Shown: positions 11,032-19,899, counted from the first letter of the stretch. The stretch: 64,000 nt of DNA from Austwickia sp. TVS 96-490-7B (GCF_019331795.1 NZ_JAHPZL010000008.1:402605-466604); one strand, 5' to 3'. A program made the numbers and translations. Notes: generated by a model from the letters alone, not told the origin.

Positions 11032-12678
11032 GTGGCCGCGTACCTGCCGACCCGGGACGCCAGTATCGAGCTGCGGCAGTACGCCACCCGCCAGCACATC
11101 ACCATCGGCGCCGTCTCGTACCTGCGGGTCTCGACCCGCGAACAGGCAGAGAAAGGCGGCACGGATGAGGGCTTCTCGATCCCAGCCCAGTGTGAAGCGA
11201 CCAGGCACAAGGATGAACAGCTCGGCGCCGGCATCGTCGAGAAGTTCGTCGACGCGGGAGCCTCAGCCAAGTCGTCCGACCGGCCCGAACTGATGCTGAT
11301 GATCCAATACGTCAAGGCCAACAAGGTCGCGTACTGCATCGTTCACAAGGTCGACCGGCTCGCCAGGAACCGTGCCGACGACGTGAGCATCCACCTCGCA
11401 CTCCAACAGTGCGGGGTGATGCTCGTGTCCGCGTCGGAGAACATCGACGAGACCCCGTCCGGGATGCTGCTGCACGGGATCATGTCCTCGGTTGCGGAGT
11501 TCTACTCGCGCAACCTCCCCCCCGAAGTCACCAAAGGCATCACCCAGAAAGTCGCTAACGGCGGCACCCTGAGCAGGGCGCCGATCGGCTACCTGAACGT
11601 CCACAAGCGCGACGCGCAGGGTCGGGAGTACCGCACGGTTGAGGTCGATCCGGATCGCGCGCCCCTCATCTGCTGGGTCTTCGACACCTACGCCAAAGGC
11701 GAGCACACCGTCCCCGGCCTTCTGGCCGAAGCCACCGCCCGCGGATTGACGACAGTCCCGACCCCGAAGCGCCCGTCCGGGCCGGTGGGGCGTTCCACGT
11801 TCTTCAAGCTCTTGCGTAACCCGTACTACATCGGGCAGGTCCGCTACCAAGGCGCCCAACACCCCGGCGCCCACGAACCGATCGTCGTCCCCGAGACATG
11901 GCAGCAGGTCCAGGCCCTCCTAGACACCCGCGCCACCGCTGGCGAACGACGCCGCAAACACAAGCACTACCTCAAAGGCACCCTGTACTGCGGCACGTGC
12001 ACGTCGCGGTTGCAGCTCGACTACGCCCGCAACAAGCAAGACATCCGCTACGCCTACTACATCTGCACCGGCCGAGCCATCCGCACAACGACCTGCACGA
12101 GGAAGGCCGTGCCCGTTGGCGTCGCTGAACAACTCGTCATCGACTGCTACCAACAGATCGCCATTAGCTCAAGCACCTATGCGCAGCTTGCTGAACGGGT
12201 CGAGTCGGCGTTCGATGAGCGTCTGGCTGAGTGGTCCCAGACCATCGACGACCTCACCACCACCAAGCAGAGGCTGGAAGCCGAAGCAGACAAGCTCCTC
12301 GAAGCCCATTTCGCCGACGCCATCGACCTACTCACCCTGAAACGACACCAAGACCGAATCCGCATCGCCCTGGCTGACGTCACCAAATGGCTGGAATCTG
12401 AGCGGCACGACCACGAAGGCCCCCGCCAACACATCGCTACCGCGCTACGACTCTTCGCCGACTGCGCCACCATGTACGAACGAAACGACGACCTGGGCAA
12501 ACGGATCGCCAACCAAGCCTTCTACCAGCGCATCCTCATCACCGAAGACGAAAAAGCGGCGATCCAGCTCAACGAGCCGTTCGCCGCCCTCGCACCCACA
12601 TCAACCTATGTCAGATGTTCTAGTACATCCAATCTGGTGGACGTAAAGGGACTCGAACCCCTGACCTTTCGCGTGTGA
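11032..12678 (+). CDS. Large serine recombinase (site-specific integrase of the element)
   Basis: The N-terminal resolvase domain begins GAVSYLRVSTREQ with the catalytic Ser (about residue 34 from the chosen start) and continues with HKVDRLARNR and MSSVAEFYSRNL. A recombinase domain (IGYLNVHKRD, FKLLRNPYYIGQVRY), a zinc ribbon (YCGTC...CTGRAIRTTTC) and a coiled-coil-like Leu/Glu-rich C-terminus follow: the layout of large serine integrases. The start is uncertain. The frame is open from ATG 10786 but that overlaps the divergent hydrolase; GTG 11032 is a compromise without a strong ribosome binding site. The last 14 or so codons (VKGLEPLTFRV) are antisense to tRNA-Val, so the gene abuts the insertion junction. 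Confidence 0.85.
   Translation: MAAYLPTRDASIELRQYATRQHITIGAVSYLRVSTREQAEKGGTDEGFSIPAQCEATRHKDEQLGAGIVEKFVDAGASAKSSDRPELMLMIQYVKANKVAYCIVHKVDRLARNRADDVSIHLALQQCGVMLVSASENIDETPSGMLLHGIMSSVAEFYSRNLPPEVTKGITQKVANGGTLSRAPIGYLNVHKRDAQGREYRTVEVDPDRAPLICWVFDTYAKGEHTVPGLLAEATARGLTTVPTPKRPSGPVGRSTFFKLLRNPYYIGQVRYQGAQHPGAHEPIVVPETWQQVQALLDTRATAGERRRKHKHYLKGTLYCGTCTSRLQLDYARNKQDIRYAYYICTGRAIRTTTCTRKAVPVGVAEQLVIDCYQQIAISSSTYAQLAERVESAFDERLAEWSQTIDDLTTTKQRLEAEADKLLEAHFADAIDLLTLKRHQDRIRIALADVTKWLESERHDHEGPRQHIATALRLFADCATMYERNDDLGKRIANQAFYQRILITEDEKAAIQLNEPFAALAPTSTYVRCSSTSNLVDVKGLEPLTFRV
12635..12678. other. Probable element/chromosome junction (att site) at the 3' half of tRNA-Val
   Basis: The recombinase frame runs 44 bases into the 3' part of a tRNA-Val gene on the opposite strand and stops there. 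A recombinase abutting a tRNA 3' end is typical of an integration site, with the element restoring the tRNA. No second copy of this tRNA segment was seen between 1 and 12600, so the other end of the element should lie left of the window. The exact core is not determinable here. Confidence 0.5.
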
Positions 12679-12711
12679 AGCGAACGCTCTAACCAACTGA
12701 GCTATACGTCC
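12635..12711 (-). tRNA. tRNA-Val(CAC)
   Basis: Read on the minus strand, the 7-base acceptor stem (GGACGTA with TACGTCC) pairs perfectly. The anticodon loop is TTCACAC with anticodon CAC, the T-arm carries GGTTCGAGTCC, and CCA is encoded at 12637-12635. It is the last of four co-directional tRNA genes and the one touching the mobile element. Confidence 0.95.
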
Positions 12712-12745
12712 AAGTAGACAAGGCCCCGGAGGGGACCTTGTCCTA

Positions 12746-12822
12746 TGGTGGGCGATACAGGACTTGAACCTGTGACCTCTTCCGTGTCAAGGAAGCGCGC
12801 TAGCCACCTGCGCCAATCGCCC
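12746..12822 (-). tRNA. tRNA-Val(GAC)
   Basis: Acceptor strand GGGCGAT, anticodon stem CTTCC/GGAAG around loop TTGACAC (anticodon GAC), T-arm AGGTTCAAGTCCT, and an encoded CCA at 12748-12746. It lies 34 bases upstream of tRNA-Val(CAC) in the same orientation, presumably in one transcript. Confidence 0.95.
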
Positions 12823-12834
12823 ATGTTGTAAAAG

Positions 12835-12908
12835 TGGAGGTGGAGATGGGATTTGAACCCATGTACACGGCTTTGCAGGCCGTTGCCTCGCCTCTCGGCC
12901 ACTCCACC
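12835..12908 (-). tRNA. tRNA-Cys(GCA)
   Basis: Acceptor stem GGTGGAG/CTCCACC, anticodon stem ACGGC/GCCGT around loop CTGCAAA (anticodon GCA), T-arm GGGTTCAAATCCC, discriminator T followed by an encoded CCA. It sits 12 bases from tRNA-Val(GAC). Confidence 0.95.
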
Positions 12909-12945
12909 TTGAGAGCCGTTGACTCTGTCGAGTCAGAGTTCTCCG

Positions 12946-13018
12946 AGCGGACGACGGGACTCGAACCCGCGACCCTCACCTTGGCAAGGTGATGCTCTAC
13001 CAACTGAGCCACGTCCGC
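12946..13018 (-). tRNA. tRNA-Gly(GCC)
   Basis: Acceptor stem GCGGACG/CGTCCGC, anticodon stem CACCT/AGGTG around loop TGCCA with anticodon GCC, T-arm CGGGTTCGAGTCCCG, discriminator T. CCA is not encoded (CGG follows). It is the first gene of the four-tRNA cluster. Confidence 0.95.
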
Positions 13019-13372
13019 ATGCTTCCTTGGGGCTTTTTTGTTTCTTGCCGGCCCCGCGGTGCCCCTGAACATTAACCGATCTGAGCCCCGGGGTACAAAC
13101 CGACGGCATGGTGTCCTGCCTCGACTCGGCGTTCAGACCAGCATGTCTCTCTATCATTGCAGCTCAGAGCGCTGCCGTGGCGAGTTTCTTGCCGTGGGTT
13201 CGCCGAGTGAAGATCTGCCTACCCCGCCCCGCTCTGTGCGTTGGCCTGTCACGATAGGCTTCGGCGGCCATCTCGCCTTCAAGCACTCGACGAGGTTCTT
13301 CACCGGAGGTGCGTGGGGCGTGGCATAGGACGAGAATGGATCTCGTCCGGATCCATCGACGAAGTGGGATGT
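13019..13372. other. Intergenic stretch between tRNA cluster and glgX
   Basis: About 350 bases with no credible gene. It must hold the promoter of the minus-strand tRNA cluster and that of plus-strand glgX, but no boxes stand out; TTGTAC with TTAATG 17 bases apart on the minus strand near 13070-13100 is only a weak candidate. Confidence 0.4.
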
Positions 13373-15646
13373 ATGGACATCTGGCCAGGTAAGCCGTATC
13401 CGCTGGGAGCCACCTACGACGGGTCCGGCGTGAATTTTGCCCTTTTTTCCGAGGTAGCCGAGCGTGTCGAGGTGTGCCTGGTCGATGAGACCGGCCACGA
13501 AGCTCGCCTCGAACTGACTGAGGTCGACGGGTATGTCTGGCACGGGTATGTGCCGCATCTCCAGCCGGGTCAACGCTACGGGTTCCGGGTTCACGGCCCA
13601 TACGACCCGGAGGCTGGGCACCGTTGCAACCCCAACAAGTTGCTTCTAGACCCGTACGCCAAAGCTGTCCACGGGCAGGTCAGCGGCGACGAAGCGTTGT
13701 TCTCGTACCGGTTTGGCTCTCCGGAGACGTTCAATGAGGACGATTCGTTGGGCGAGACGATGCTGTCGGTGGTGGTCAACCCGTTCTTCGACTGGGGGCA
13801 TGACCGGCCGCCGCAGCACGAGTATCACGAGACTGTCTTCTATGAGGCCCACGTGAAGGGCCTGACGATGACCCATCCGGACATCCCTGAGGAGATTCGG
13901 GGGACGTACGCCGCGATCGCGCATCCGGCGACGGTGTCCTACCTGAAGGATCTGGGGGTGACGGCGCTGGAGCTGCTGCCGGTGCACCAGTTTGTGCAGG
14001 ACACGCACCTTCAGGAGAAGGGGCTGCGCAACTATTGGGGTTACAACACCATTGGTTTCCTCGCCCCGCACAATGAGTATTCCGCGACCGGAGACCTCGG
14101 CCAGCAGGTCACCGAGTTTAAGTCGATGGTCAAGGCCCTCCACGACGCCGACATCGAAGTCATCTTGGATGTGGTCTATAACCACACCGCTGAAGGCAAC
14201 GAGTTTGGTCCGACGATCTGTTTCCGTGGCATCGACAACGCTGCCTACTACCGGCTGGTCGACGACGCCAAGGATCATTACTACGACACGACCGGCACCG
14301 GCAACAGCCTGCTGATGCGGCACCCGCACGTGCTGCAGCTGATCATGGACAGCTTGCGGTATTGGGTGACCGAGATGCACGTCGACGGTTTCCGATTTGA
14401 TCTCGCGGCGACATTGGCTCGTCAGTTCCATGAGGTCGACAAGCTGTCGGCGTTCTTTGATCTCATCCAGCAGGACCCCATCATCAGCCAGGTCAAACTG
14501 ATCGCTGAGCCGTGGGATCTCGGTGACGGCGGCTATCAGGTCGGCAACTTCCCGCCGCTGTGGACTGAATGGAACGGCCGCTACCGCGACACTGTCCGCG
14601 ACTACTGGCGTGGCGAGGCCGCAGCGCTTTCCGAGTTTGCCTCGCGCCTGACCGGATCCAGTGACCTGTACGCCCATTCGGGTCGCCGTCCGATCGCGTC
14701 GATCAACTTCATCGTCGCTCATGACGGCTTCACGTTGCGTGACCTCGTGTCGTACGACGAGAAACACAATGATGCGAACGGGGAAGGCAACAACGACGGG
14801 GAAAGCCATAACCGGTCGTGGAACTGCGGCGTTGAGGGACCCACCGAGGACACTGCGATCCGTGCGCTGCGTCGCCAGCAGATGCGCAACTTGTTGACCA
14901 CGTTGATGCTCAGCCAAGGTGTCCCGATGCTCGCCCACGGCGACGAGCTGGGACGCACCCAGCAGGGCAACAACAACGTCTACTGCCAAGACAATGAGCT
15001 GTCGTGGATCGACTGGGATCTGTCCCGGGAGCAGCAGCAACAGTTGGAGTTCACTCAAGCCCTGATCGAGCTGCGCAAAAACCATCCAGTGTTCCGGCGT
15101 CGGCGGTTCTTCCAAGGCAGCGCTGACCACGGCGGCGAGTCAGAGCTGCGGGACATCGTCTGGTTGAGCGTCAGCGGCGAGGAAATGCGCGAGGAGGACT
15201 GGCAGACCGGTTATGCCCGGACGCTGGCAGTGTTCCTCAACGGTGATGGCATCCACTCCCCCGACGCATTGGGCCGTCGCGTGCTCGACGACGATTTCAT
15301 CCTCATGTTCAATGCGCACAGCGAAGCGGTGGAGTTCACCATCCCCGATCCGTTGGAGCATGCCGACCAGCTGTGGAAGGTCGCGGTCAACACGGCGCTG
15401 CCCACTGGGCTGCCCGACCCCACCGCTGCCCTCCTCGAACCGGGCACTTCCGTCACTGTGGCAGGCCGCTCCGTACTTGTCTTGCAAGGGACGTCGATCC
15501 CGCAAGGTGATGAGGAAGACGAGTTGCTCACCGACGACGTATCTCTGCCGGGATCAGCCGAAGGCACCGGCAGCGATGAAGCACCCAAGGATGCTGCCGC
15601 GGCAGCACCGGCTGGCGACTCCACCGGAGCAACGCCCGCTAGCTAA
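13373..15646 (+). CDS. glgX: Glycogen debranching enzyme (GlgX-type isoamylase)
   Basis: 757 residues from ATG 13373 (MDIWPGKPYPLGA, the usual GlgX opening). An N-terminal carbohydrate-binding domain (GVNFALFSEVAERVEVCL) precedes a GH13 barrel: conserved VVYNHTAEG, the nucleophile region DGFRFDLA, general acid LIAEPWDLG and NFIVAHDGFTL. It hydrolyses alpha-1,6 branches of glycogen or limit dextrins in the cytosol. The last 50 residues are an Ala/Glu/Gly-rich tail beyond the usual catalytic fold. The upstream ATG 13241 frame lacks homology and is not used. A strong hairpin follows 21 bases after the stop. Confidence 0.95.
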   Translation: MDIWPGKPYPLGATYDGSGVNFALFSEVAERVEVCLVDETGHEARLELTEVDGYVWHGYVPHLQPGQRYGFRVHGPYDPEAGHRCNPNKLLLDPYAKAVHGQVSGDEALFSYRFGSPETFNEDDSLGETMLSVVVNPFFDWGHDRPPQHEYHETVFYEAHVKGLTMTHPDIPEEIRGTYAAIAHPATVSYLKDLGVTALELLPVHQFVQDTHLQEKGLRNYWGYNTIGFLAPHNEYSATGDLGQQVTEFKSMVKALHDADIEVILDVVYNHTAEGNEFGPTICFRGIDNAAYYRLVDDAKDHYYDTTGTGNSLLMRHPHVLQLIMDSLRYWVTEMHVDGFRFDLAATLARQFHEVDKLSAFFDLIQQDPIISQVKLIAEPWDLGDGGYQVGNFPPLWTEWNGRYRDTVRDYWRGEAAALSEFASRLTGSSDLYAHSGRRPIASINFIVAHDGFTLRDLVSYDEKHNDANGEGNNDGESHNRSWNCGVEGPTEDTAIRALRRQQMRNLLTTLMLSQGVPMLAHGDELGRTQQGNNNVYCQDNELSWIDWDLSREQQQQLEFTQALIELRKNHPVFRRRRFFQGSADHGGESELRDIVWLSVSGEEMREEDWQTGYARTLAVFLNGDGIHSPDALGRRVLDDDFILMFNAHSEAVEFTIPDPLEHADQLWKVAVNTALPTGLPDPTAALLEPGTSVTVAGRSVLVLQGTSIPQGDEEDELLTDDVSLPGSAEGTGSDEAPKDAAAAAPAGDSTGATPAS

Positions 15647-15666
15647 CCCGAGGAAAGCAGCCACTG

Positions 15667-15702
15667 CGGTGGGGGCGCGACGACACAGCCGCGCCCCCAC
15701 CG
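15667..15702. terminator. Bidirectional terminator between glgX and hydrolase
   Basis: A perfect 13-base inverted repeat (15667-15679 with 15690-15702) and a 10-base loop, in the 64 bases between two convergent stop codons. There is no long T run, as is usual for GC-rich actinobacteria. Confidence 0.8.
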
Positions 15703-15710
15703 TTGGCGTG

Positions 15711-16988
15711 TCACCGCGGAGACGTCAAAAACTCAGTGACGACCTGATCCCACCTGGCCGGGTCGGTGTTCCATTCCTTGGTGTGACGGGCTTCGGTCCA
15801 CGACACATACGTCACCAGGTCAGGGCGGGCGAGCGCCAATTGTTCGGAGGGGCCGACGGGGACGAAGTCGTCTGCCACCGAGTGGATGATCAGGATGCGG
15901 TGCGCGAGTTCTGAGGCGCGACCGATCCAGTCAGTTTCGGTGACATCCAAGGGTGACTCCACCCCGACCAGGCTTGTCGCCACCCGGGAGCGCAGCACCC
16001 GACGGGCCACTGCCGCGAGGGATTGGGGGAGGCGTCCGATATGGATGTGGTGGCGCATCACGTCGTACCAGTCGACGACTGGACCGTCGAGGACGACGTC
16101 GTCGACGGCGGCTGCCCAGGGGGAACGGGCCAAGGTTTGCAGGACGATGGCGCCTCCCATCGACCAGCCGAACAGCACGATCTTGCGGGCACCTTGTTCC
16201 ACTGCATAACGCAGGGCTGCGTCGATGTCGGCCCATTCGGCGAGGCCGAGCGCGTAGCGTCGGTCCACGGATTCCGGTGAGTCGGGGTCATTGCGGTAGG
16301 CCGGGACCAGGGTGGTCCATCCGAGGCGGTGGACGGTGGGGACGGCGCGGAGGCATTCGGCGCGTAATGCGCCGCGTCCGTGGACCATGACGGCCCAGGT
16401 GTCGCTGTCGGTGGGGTCGTCGGTGGTCGCGCCAGGTATCACCCAGGTGGGGAGGTCGCCGACCGGTCCGGTCACGGTGATTTCGTCGTACGGCAATCCC
16501 AGTGATGAGATGGGGTTGCCGCCGTAGTAGTAGCCGTTCCAGCGGGCCGTGCCTACCCGTAAGGTGCCGGAGTCGACACCGAGCAGTTCGCGAGTGACGG
16601 TGCCGGTGACGTCGTCGCGGTCGAGGATTTCCCCGATGCGGACATGTCCGGCGCCGTTGTCGAGCCACAGCCCGTATCTGCCGGGGACATCGCAGTCGAT
16701 GCTGGTGCGCAGGGTGATCGTGGGGATGTCGGCGTACGGTCTGGCGGGTGTGGGTTCGTACACCTTTTCCTGAGCGACCGGGAGGGTCGGGATGAGGTGC
16801 GGGTCGGGAATGTCGAGGATGTCGATGTTGTCGGGGCGGTCTCGTTCCGGGGTGAGCATTCGGCGCAAGGCGTAGGACGCGAGACCGATGGTGACCGCAC
16901 CTCCGGCGGCGATCCCACCGGCGGTACCGGCCACGGCTGCGGTCCACCAAGACGGACGAGAGTACGACGTAGAACAGGAGGTCACCAC
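15711..16988 (-). CDS. Alpha/beta hydrolase, chromosomal paralogue
   Basis: 425 residues from GTG 16988, chosen because GGCAGGA lies 9 bases upstream; the frame is open to 17042. A hydrophobic N-terminal segment (WTAAVAGTAGGIAAGGA, about 15-40) should anchor or export it. The hydrolase fold shows FGWSMGG (nucleophile elbow), VADDFVP (acid) and EARHTKEWN (His). It is a paralogue of the hydrolase at 9843-10847. Substrate unknown; related proteins are annotated only as alpha/beta hydrolases or prolyl oligopeptidase-like. It is convergent with glgX and divergent from the secreted nuclease. Confidence 0.8.
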   Translation of the reverse strand: MVTSCSTSYSRPSWWTAAVAGTAGGIAAGGAVTIGLASYALRRMLTPERDRPDNIDILDIPDPHLIPTLPVAQEKVYEPTPARPYADIPTITLRTSIDCDVPGRYGLWLDNGAGHVRIGEILDRDDVTGTVTRELLGVDSGTLRVGTARWNGYYYGGNPISSLGLPYDEITVTGPVGDLPTWVIPGATTDDPTDSDTWAVMVHGRGALRAECLRAVPTVHRLGWTTLVPAYRNDPDSPESVDRRYALGLAEWADIDAALRYAVEQGARKIVLFGWSMGGAIVLQTLARSPWAAAVDDVVLDGPVVDWYDVMRHHIHIGRLPQSLAAVARRVLRSRVATSLVGVESPLDVTETDWIGRASELAHRILIIHSVADDFVPVGPSEQLALARPDLVTYVSWTEARHTKEWNTDPARWDQVVTEFLTSPR

Positions 16989-17161
16989 GGGTTCTATCCT
17001 GCCAGGTGGAGCTGAAGACAGCGTGAGTGGCGCACGGTGCATTTGTCCTCATATGTGGCGTTCGGGGATGGCCGTAGCTGCTGCTGACGGGGGTCGCTGC
17101 GTCCTGGTGCGTTCCAAGGGTTGGTGAAGATGGTGGATCGATCGCTTGCCGTTTCCGGAAA

Positions 17162-17179
17162 GTTGACCCATAAATTACC
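17162..17179 (+). promoter_or_regulatory. PHO-box-like direct repeat ahead of the secreted nuclease
   Basis: GTTGACC (17162-17168) and AATTACC (17173-17179) are 7-base units spaced 11 bases apart, the geometry of the GTTCACC repeats bound by PhoP in Streptomyces; they match that unit at six and four positions. The stretch is A/T-rich compared with its surroundings and lies 70-85 bases ahead of a nuclease that could serve phosphate scavenging. The match is imperfect. Confidence 0.3.
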
Positions 17180-17247
17180 TAAAGATGTTGTAGGGCAGCT
17201 ATTTTCAGTCCGTCTCGATTCTTTCCCTTGAGCGGAAGAGCCACCCC

Positions 17248-19899
17248 ATGTCATCGCACCCCAGGTCAACCATGCCCACCACCCGACGACGCAGCCCCGC
17301 CCGCCTAGCGGCCTTCGCCCTCCCCGGCGCCCTTGCCGTCACCGCTCTCGTCGGCGTCGGTGACCTCGCCACACCCCCTGCCGCGAGTGCGCGCCCCACC
17401 GCGCTCGCCGCCTCCCCTTCCGTGGTCATCGCGGAGGTGTACGGCGGTGGCGGGAACTCTGGCGCCCCAGTCCGGCATGACTTCATCGAACTCTTCAACC
17501 GGGGCACCACTCCGGTCGACCTCACCGGCTGGTCGGTGCAGTACTGGTCATCGAACGGCAGTTCCGCCACCTCTACCCCATTGAAGGGGACTCTCGCCCC
17601 GGGTGGACGACACCTGGTGCAAGAAGGTGGCGGCACACATGACACCGGCACCGCGCTGCCCACTCCAGACAGCACCGGCTCAATCGCTCTGTCCGCGACG
17701 GGTGGTCGCGTCGCGGTGGCCGACTCCCAGGGCACCGTCGTTGACCTGCTCGGTTGGGGTCCCAAAGCGGCGACATCCGAGAAATCCCCAGCTCCGGCCA
17801 CCACGGCGCGCACCTCAGTGGCTCGCCGTGACGTGTGTGTAGACACCGATGACAACTCCACTGACTTCGTGGTGGGAGCGCCCACCCCACAGAACAGCAG
17901 CACCCCAGCCACCCCTTGTGGCAGCGTCAATCCTGGCGATCCACCTGCTGGCCCTCCGGCCGATCCCCCCAGCGACCCGAGCGATCCCGCTGACCCTGGC
18001 GATCCCGGTGACCCGGCTGACCCGCCGGCAGATCCAGGTGATCCGGCGGACCCGGGCGACCCGGCGGACCCCAGTGATCCCGCTGACCCGCCCGCGGACC
18101 CAGCAGATCCTGGCGATCCCGGTGACCCCCCTGCTGTGGGAGTCACGATCGCTCAGATCCAGGGCCGCACCCATCGGTCGCCGTACCAAGGACGCACCGT
18201 CACCCAGGTGCCTGGCGTCGTCACTGCGGTCAGCAAACGCGGCTTCTGGTTCCAGTCGACCCACCCGGACGACGACCCGGCCACCAGCGAAGCCCTGTAT
18301 GTCTACACCAAGTCAGTGACCGTGAACGTCGGCGACGAAGTCCGCGTTGACGGCAAGATCAACGAGTATCGCCCCGGGTCCCGGTCCGGCGAGGTCAACC
18401 TCACCACCACCCAGTTGCTCCCCACGAAGACCACCGTCGTGGCCTCACATCGGGCCCTGCCCGCTCCAGTGCGGTTGGGGATAGATCGGGTCGCACCCCA
18501 GCAGAGCATTTACGTCGGATCTCCTGGTGACGTCGAAAAAGTCACTACCCCGCTGAATGTCACCGGCAATGCTCTGGACTTTTATGAATCCCTCGAAGGG
18601 ATGCGGGTCGCAGTCCCTGACGCCCACGTCGTCGGTCCGAAGTCGAAATATAACGACATTCCAGTGGTGCCAGGCTCGGCGGTCGACGCGGTCCGCTCCG
18701 CCCGTGACGGTGTCGTCCTGTCCGGCTATGACCACCCCAACGCGATGCGGGTCCAACTCGATAAGCTCCTGCTGCCCCGTAAGGGCATGCCGGCAGCTAC
18801 TGTCGGCGATCGCCTGACCGGTGAAAACGTCGGCATCATGGATTACAGCTTCGCCAACCCCAAAGTGCATCTCGTGAACACACCGACGGTGAAACCTGGC
18901 GGGTTGCAGCGGGAGACGACCGCCGCTGCCAACGCATCTCAGCTCTCCGTGGCGACATTCAATGTGGAAAACCTCTCCCCGAAGAATCCCCCGCTGAAAT
19001 TTGAACGTCTCGCTCAACAGCTCACCACCAACCTGCGCAGCCCTGACATCGTGGCCCTGGAGGAAATCCAAGACGATTCCGGTCCTGCGAAGGATGGGAC
19101 AGTTTCTGCCGCGCAGACGGTACGGCAACTCACCGATGCTGTCACTGCTCAAGGCGGACCCCGCTATGAGGCGATGTGGATCGACCCGCAGAACATGACT
19201 GATGGTGGCCAACCCGGCGGGAACATTCGCCAAGTTTTCCTGTACCGACCTGACCGGCAGATCTCCCCCGCGTCCCGATCCGCGGGGGACGCGACTACTG
19301 CGGTCGGTGTCACCGACGGTGACGACGGCCAACCCCATCTGACGCTCAATCCAGGACGGATCGAACCGACCAACCCGGCGTGGCGCAACTCTCGGAAACC
19401 CCTCGCTGTCGAATTCACCGTGCAGGGTCGCTCCATGGTCCTCATCGCGAACCATTTCTCCAGCAAGGGCGGCGACCAACCGTTGTTTGGCCGGTATCAG
19501 CAACCGAACCGTCAGTCCGAAGAACACCGTCACGCTCAAGCCCAGGTCGTGCGGTCCTTCGTCGATCAGTTGATGTCCGGGCGTCCTCAGGCCAGGGTCG
19601 TCGTCCTCGGCGACATCAACGACTTCGAATACAGCCGCACCACCAGCATCTTAGAAGGCGACTGCAGCCTCTTCAGTCTGCCGAAAACTCTCCCGGTGAA
19701 TGAGCGATACACCTACGTCTACCAGGGCAACAGTCAGGTTTTGGACCAGATTCTGGTCAGTCGCTCGCTGCGTGGGGAAGGTTCACGCCTTGGTTCAACG
19801 TTCTCTTATGACATCGTGCACACCAATGCCGAGTTCCCCGACCAAGACAGCGATCACGACCCTCAGGTGGCCCGGTTTGACCTGACCACCTGGAAGTGA
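17248..19899 (+). CDS. Secreted nuclease: lamin-tail domain, Asp-Pro linker, OB-like and endonuclease/exonuclease/phosphatase domains
   Basis: An 883-residue ExeM/NucH-like protein. Residues 1-45 look like a Tat/Sec signal (TTRRRSP, hydrophobic core, ASA). A lamin-tail domain follows (VVIAEVYGGGGNSGAP..DFIELFNRG, about 58-190), then a 65-residue Asp-Pro-Gly repeat linker (about 230-293), an OB-fold-like region (VGVTIAQIQG..., about 295-400), and a catalytic domain (SVATFNVENLS, VALEEIQDD, GDINDFEYS, DSDHDPQVARF) carrying the usual metal and catalytic Asp/His residues. It probably degrades extracellular DNA for phosphate or nucleosides. ATG 17248 follows a GCGGAAGAG-like site. A PHO-box-like repeat upstream suggests phosphate control. 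Confidence 0.88.
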   Translation: MSSHPRSTMPTTRRRSPARLAAFALPGALAVTALVGVGDLATPPAASARPTALAASPSVVIAEVYGGGGNSGAPVRHDFIELFNRGTTPVDLTGWSVQYWSSNGSSATSTPLKGTLAPGGRHLVQEGGGTHDTGTALPTPDSTGSIALSATGGRVAVADSQGTVVDLLGWGPKAATSEKSPAPATTARTSVARRDVCVDTDDNSTDFVVGAPTPQNSSTPATPCGSVNPGDPPAGPPADPPSDPSDPADPGDPGDPADPPADPGDPADPGDPADPSDPADPPADPADPGDPGDPPAVGVTIAQIQGRTHRSPYQGRTVTQVPGVVTAVSKRGFWFQSTHPDDDPATSEALYVYTKSVTVNVGDEVRVDGKINEYRPGSRSGEVNLTTTQLLPTKTTVVASHRALPAPVRLGIDRVAPQQSIYVGSPGDVEKVTTPLNVTGNALDFYESLEGMRVAVPDAHVVGPKSKYNDIPVVPGSAVDAVRSARDGVVLSGYDHPNAMRVQLDKLLLPRKGMPAATVGDRLTGENVGIMDYSFANPKVHLVNTPTVKPGGLQRETTAAANASQLSVATFNVENLSPKNPPLKFERLAQQLTTNLRSPDIVALEEIQDDSGPAKDGTVSAAQTVRQLTDAVTAQGGPRYEAMWIDPQNMTDGGQPGGNIRQVFLYRPDRQISPASRSAGDATTAVGVTDGDDGQPHLTLNPGRIEPTNPAWRNSRKPLAVEFTVQGRSMVLIANHFSSKGGDQPLFGRYQQPNRQSEEHRHAQAQVVRSFVDQLMSGRPQARVVVLGDINDFEYSRTTSILEGDCSLFSLPKTLPVNERYTYVYQGNSQVLDQILVSRSLRGEGSRLGSTFSYDIVHTNAEFPDQDSDHDPQVARFDLTTWK
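17935..18135 (+). repeat. Asp-Pro-(Gly/Ala/Ser) codon repeat encoding a linker
   Basis: A run of near-repeated GAT/GAC-CC(C/G/T) units encodes DPGDP, DPADP and DPPADP repeats in the nuclease. It separates the lamin-tail domain from the catalytic half and would act as a stiff extended spacer. Such tracts tend to change length by slippage. Confidence 0.85.

Noticed and set aside
13040-13150. Promoter of the tRNA cluster
   Set aside because: The best minus-strand pair (TTGTAC, TTAATG, 17 bases apart) matches consensus too poorly to list as a feature.
13646-15130. 494-residue minus-strand frame across glgX
   Set aside because: Fully antisense to a gene with complete catalytic motifs and without any recognisable domain.
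18445-19539. 364-residue minus-strand frame inside the nuclease gene
   Set aside because: Antisense shadow of the catalytic half of the nuclease.
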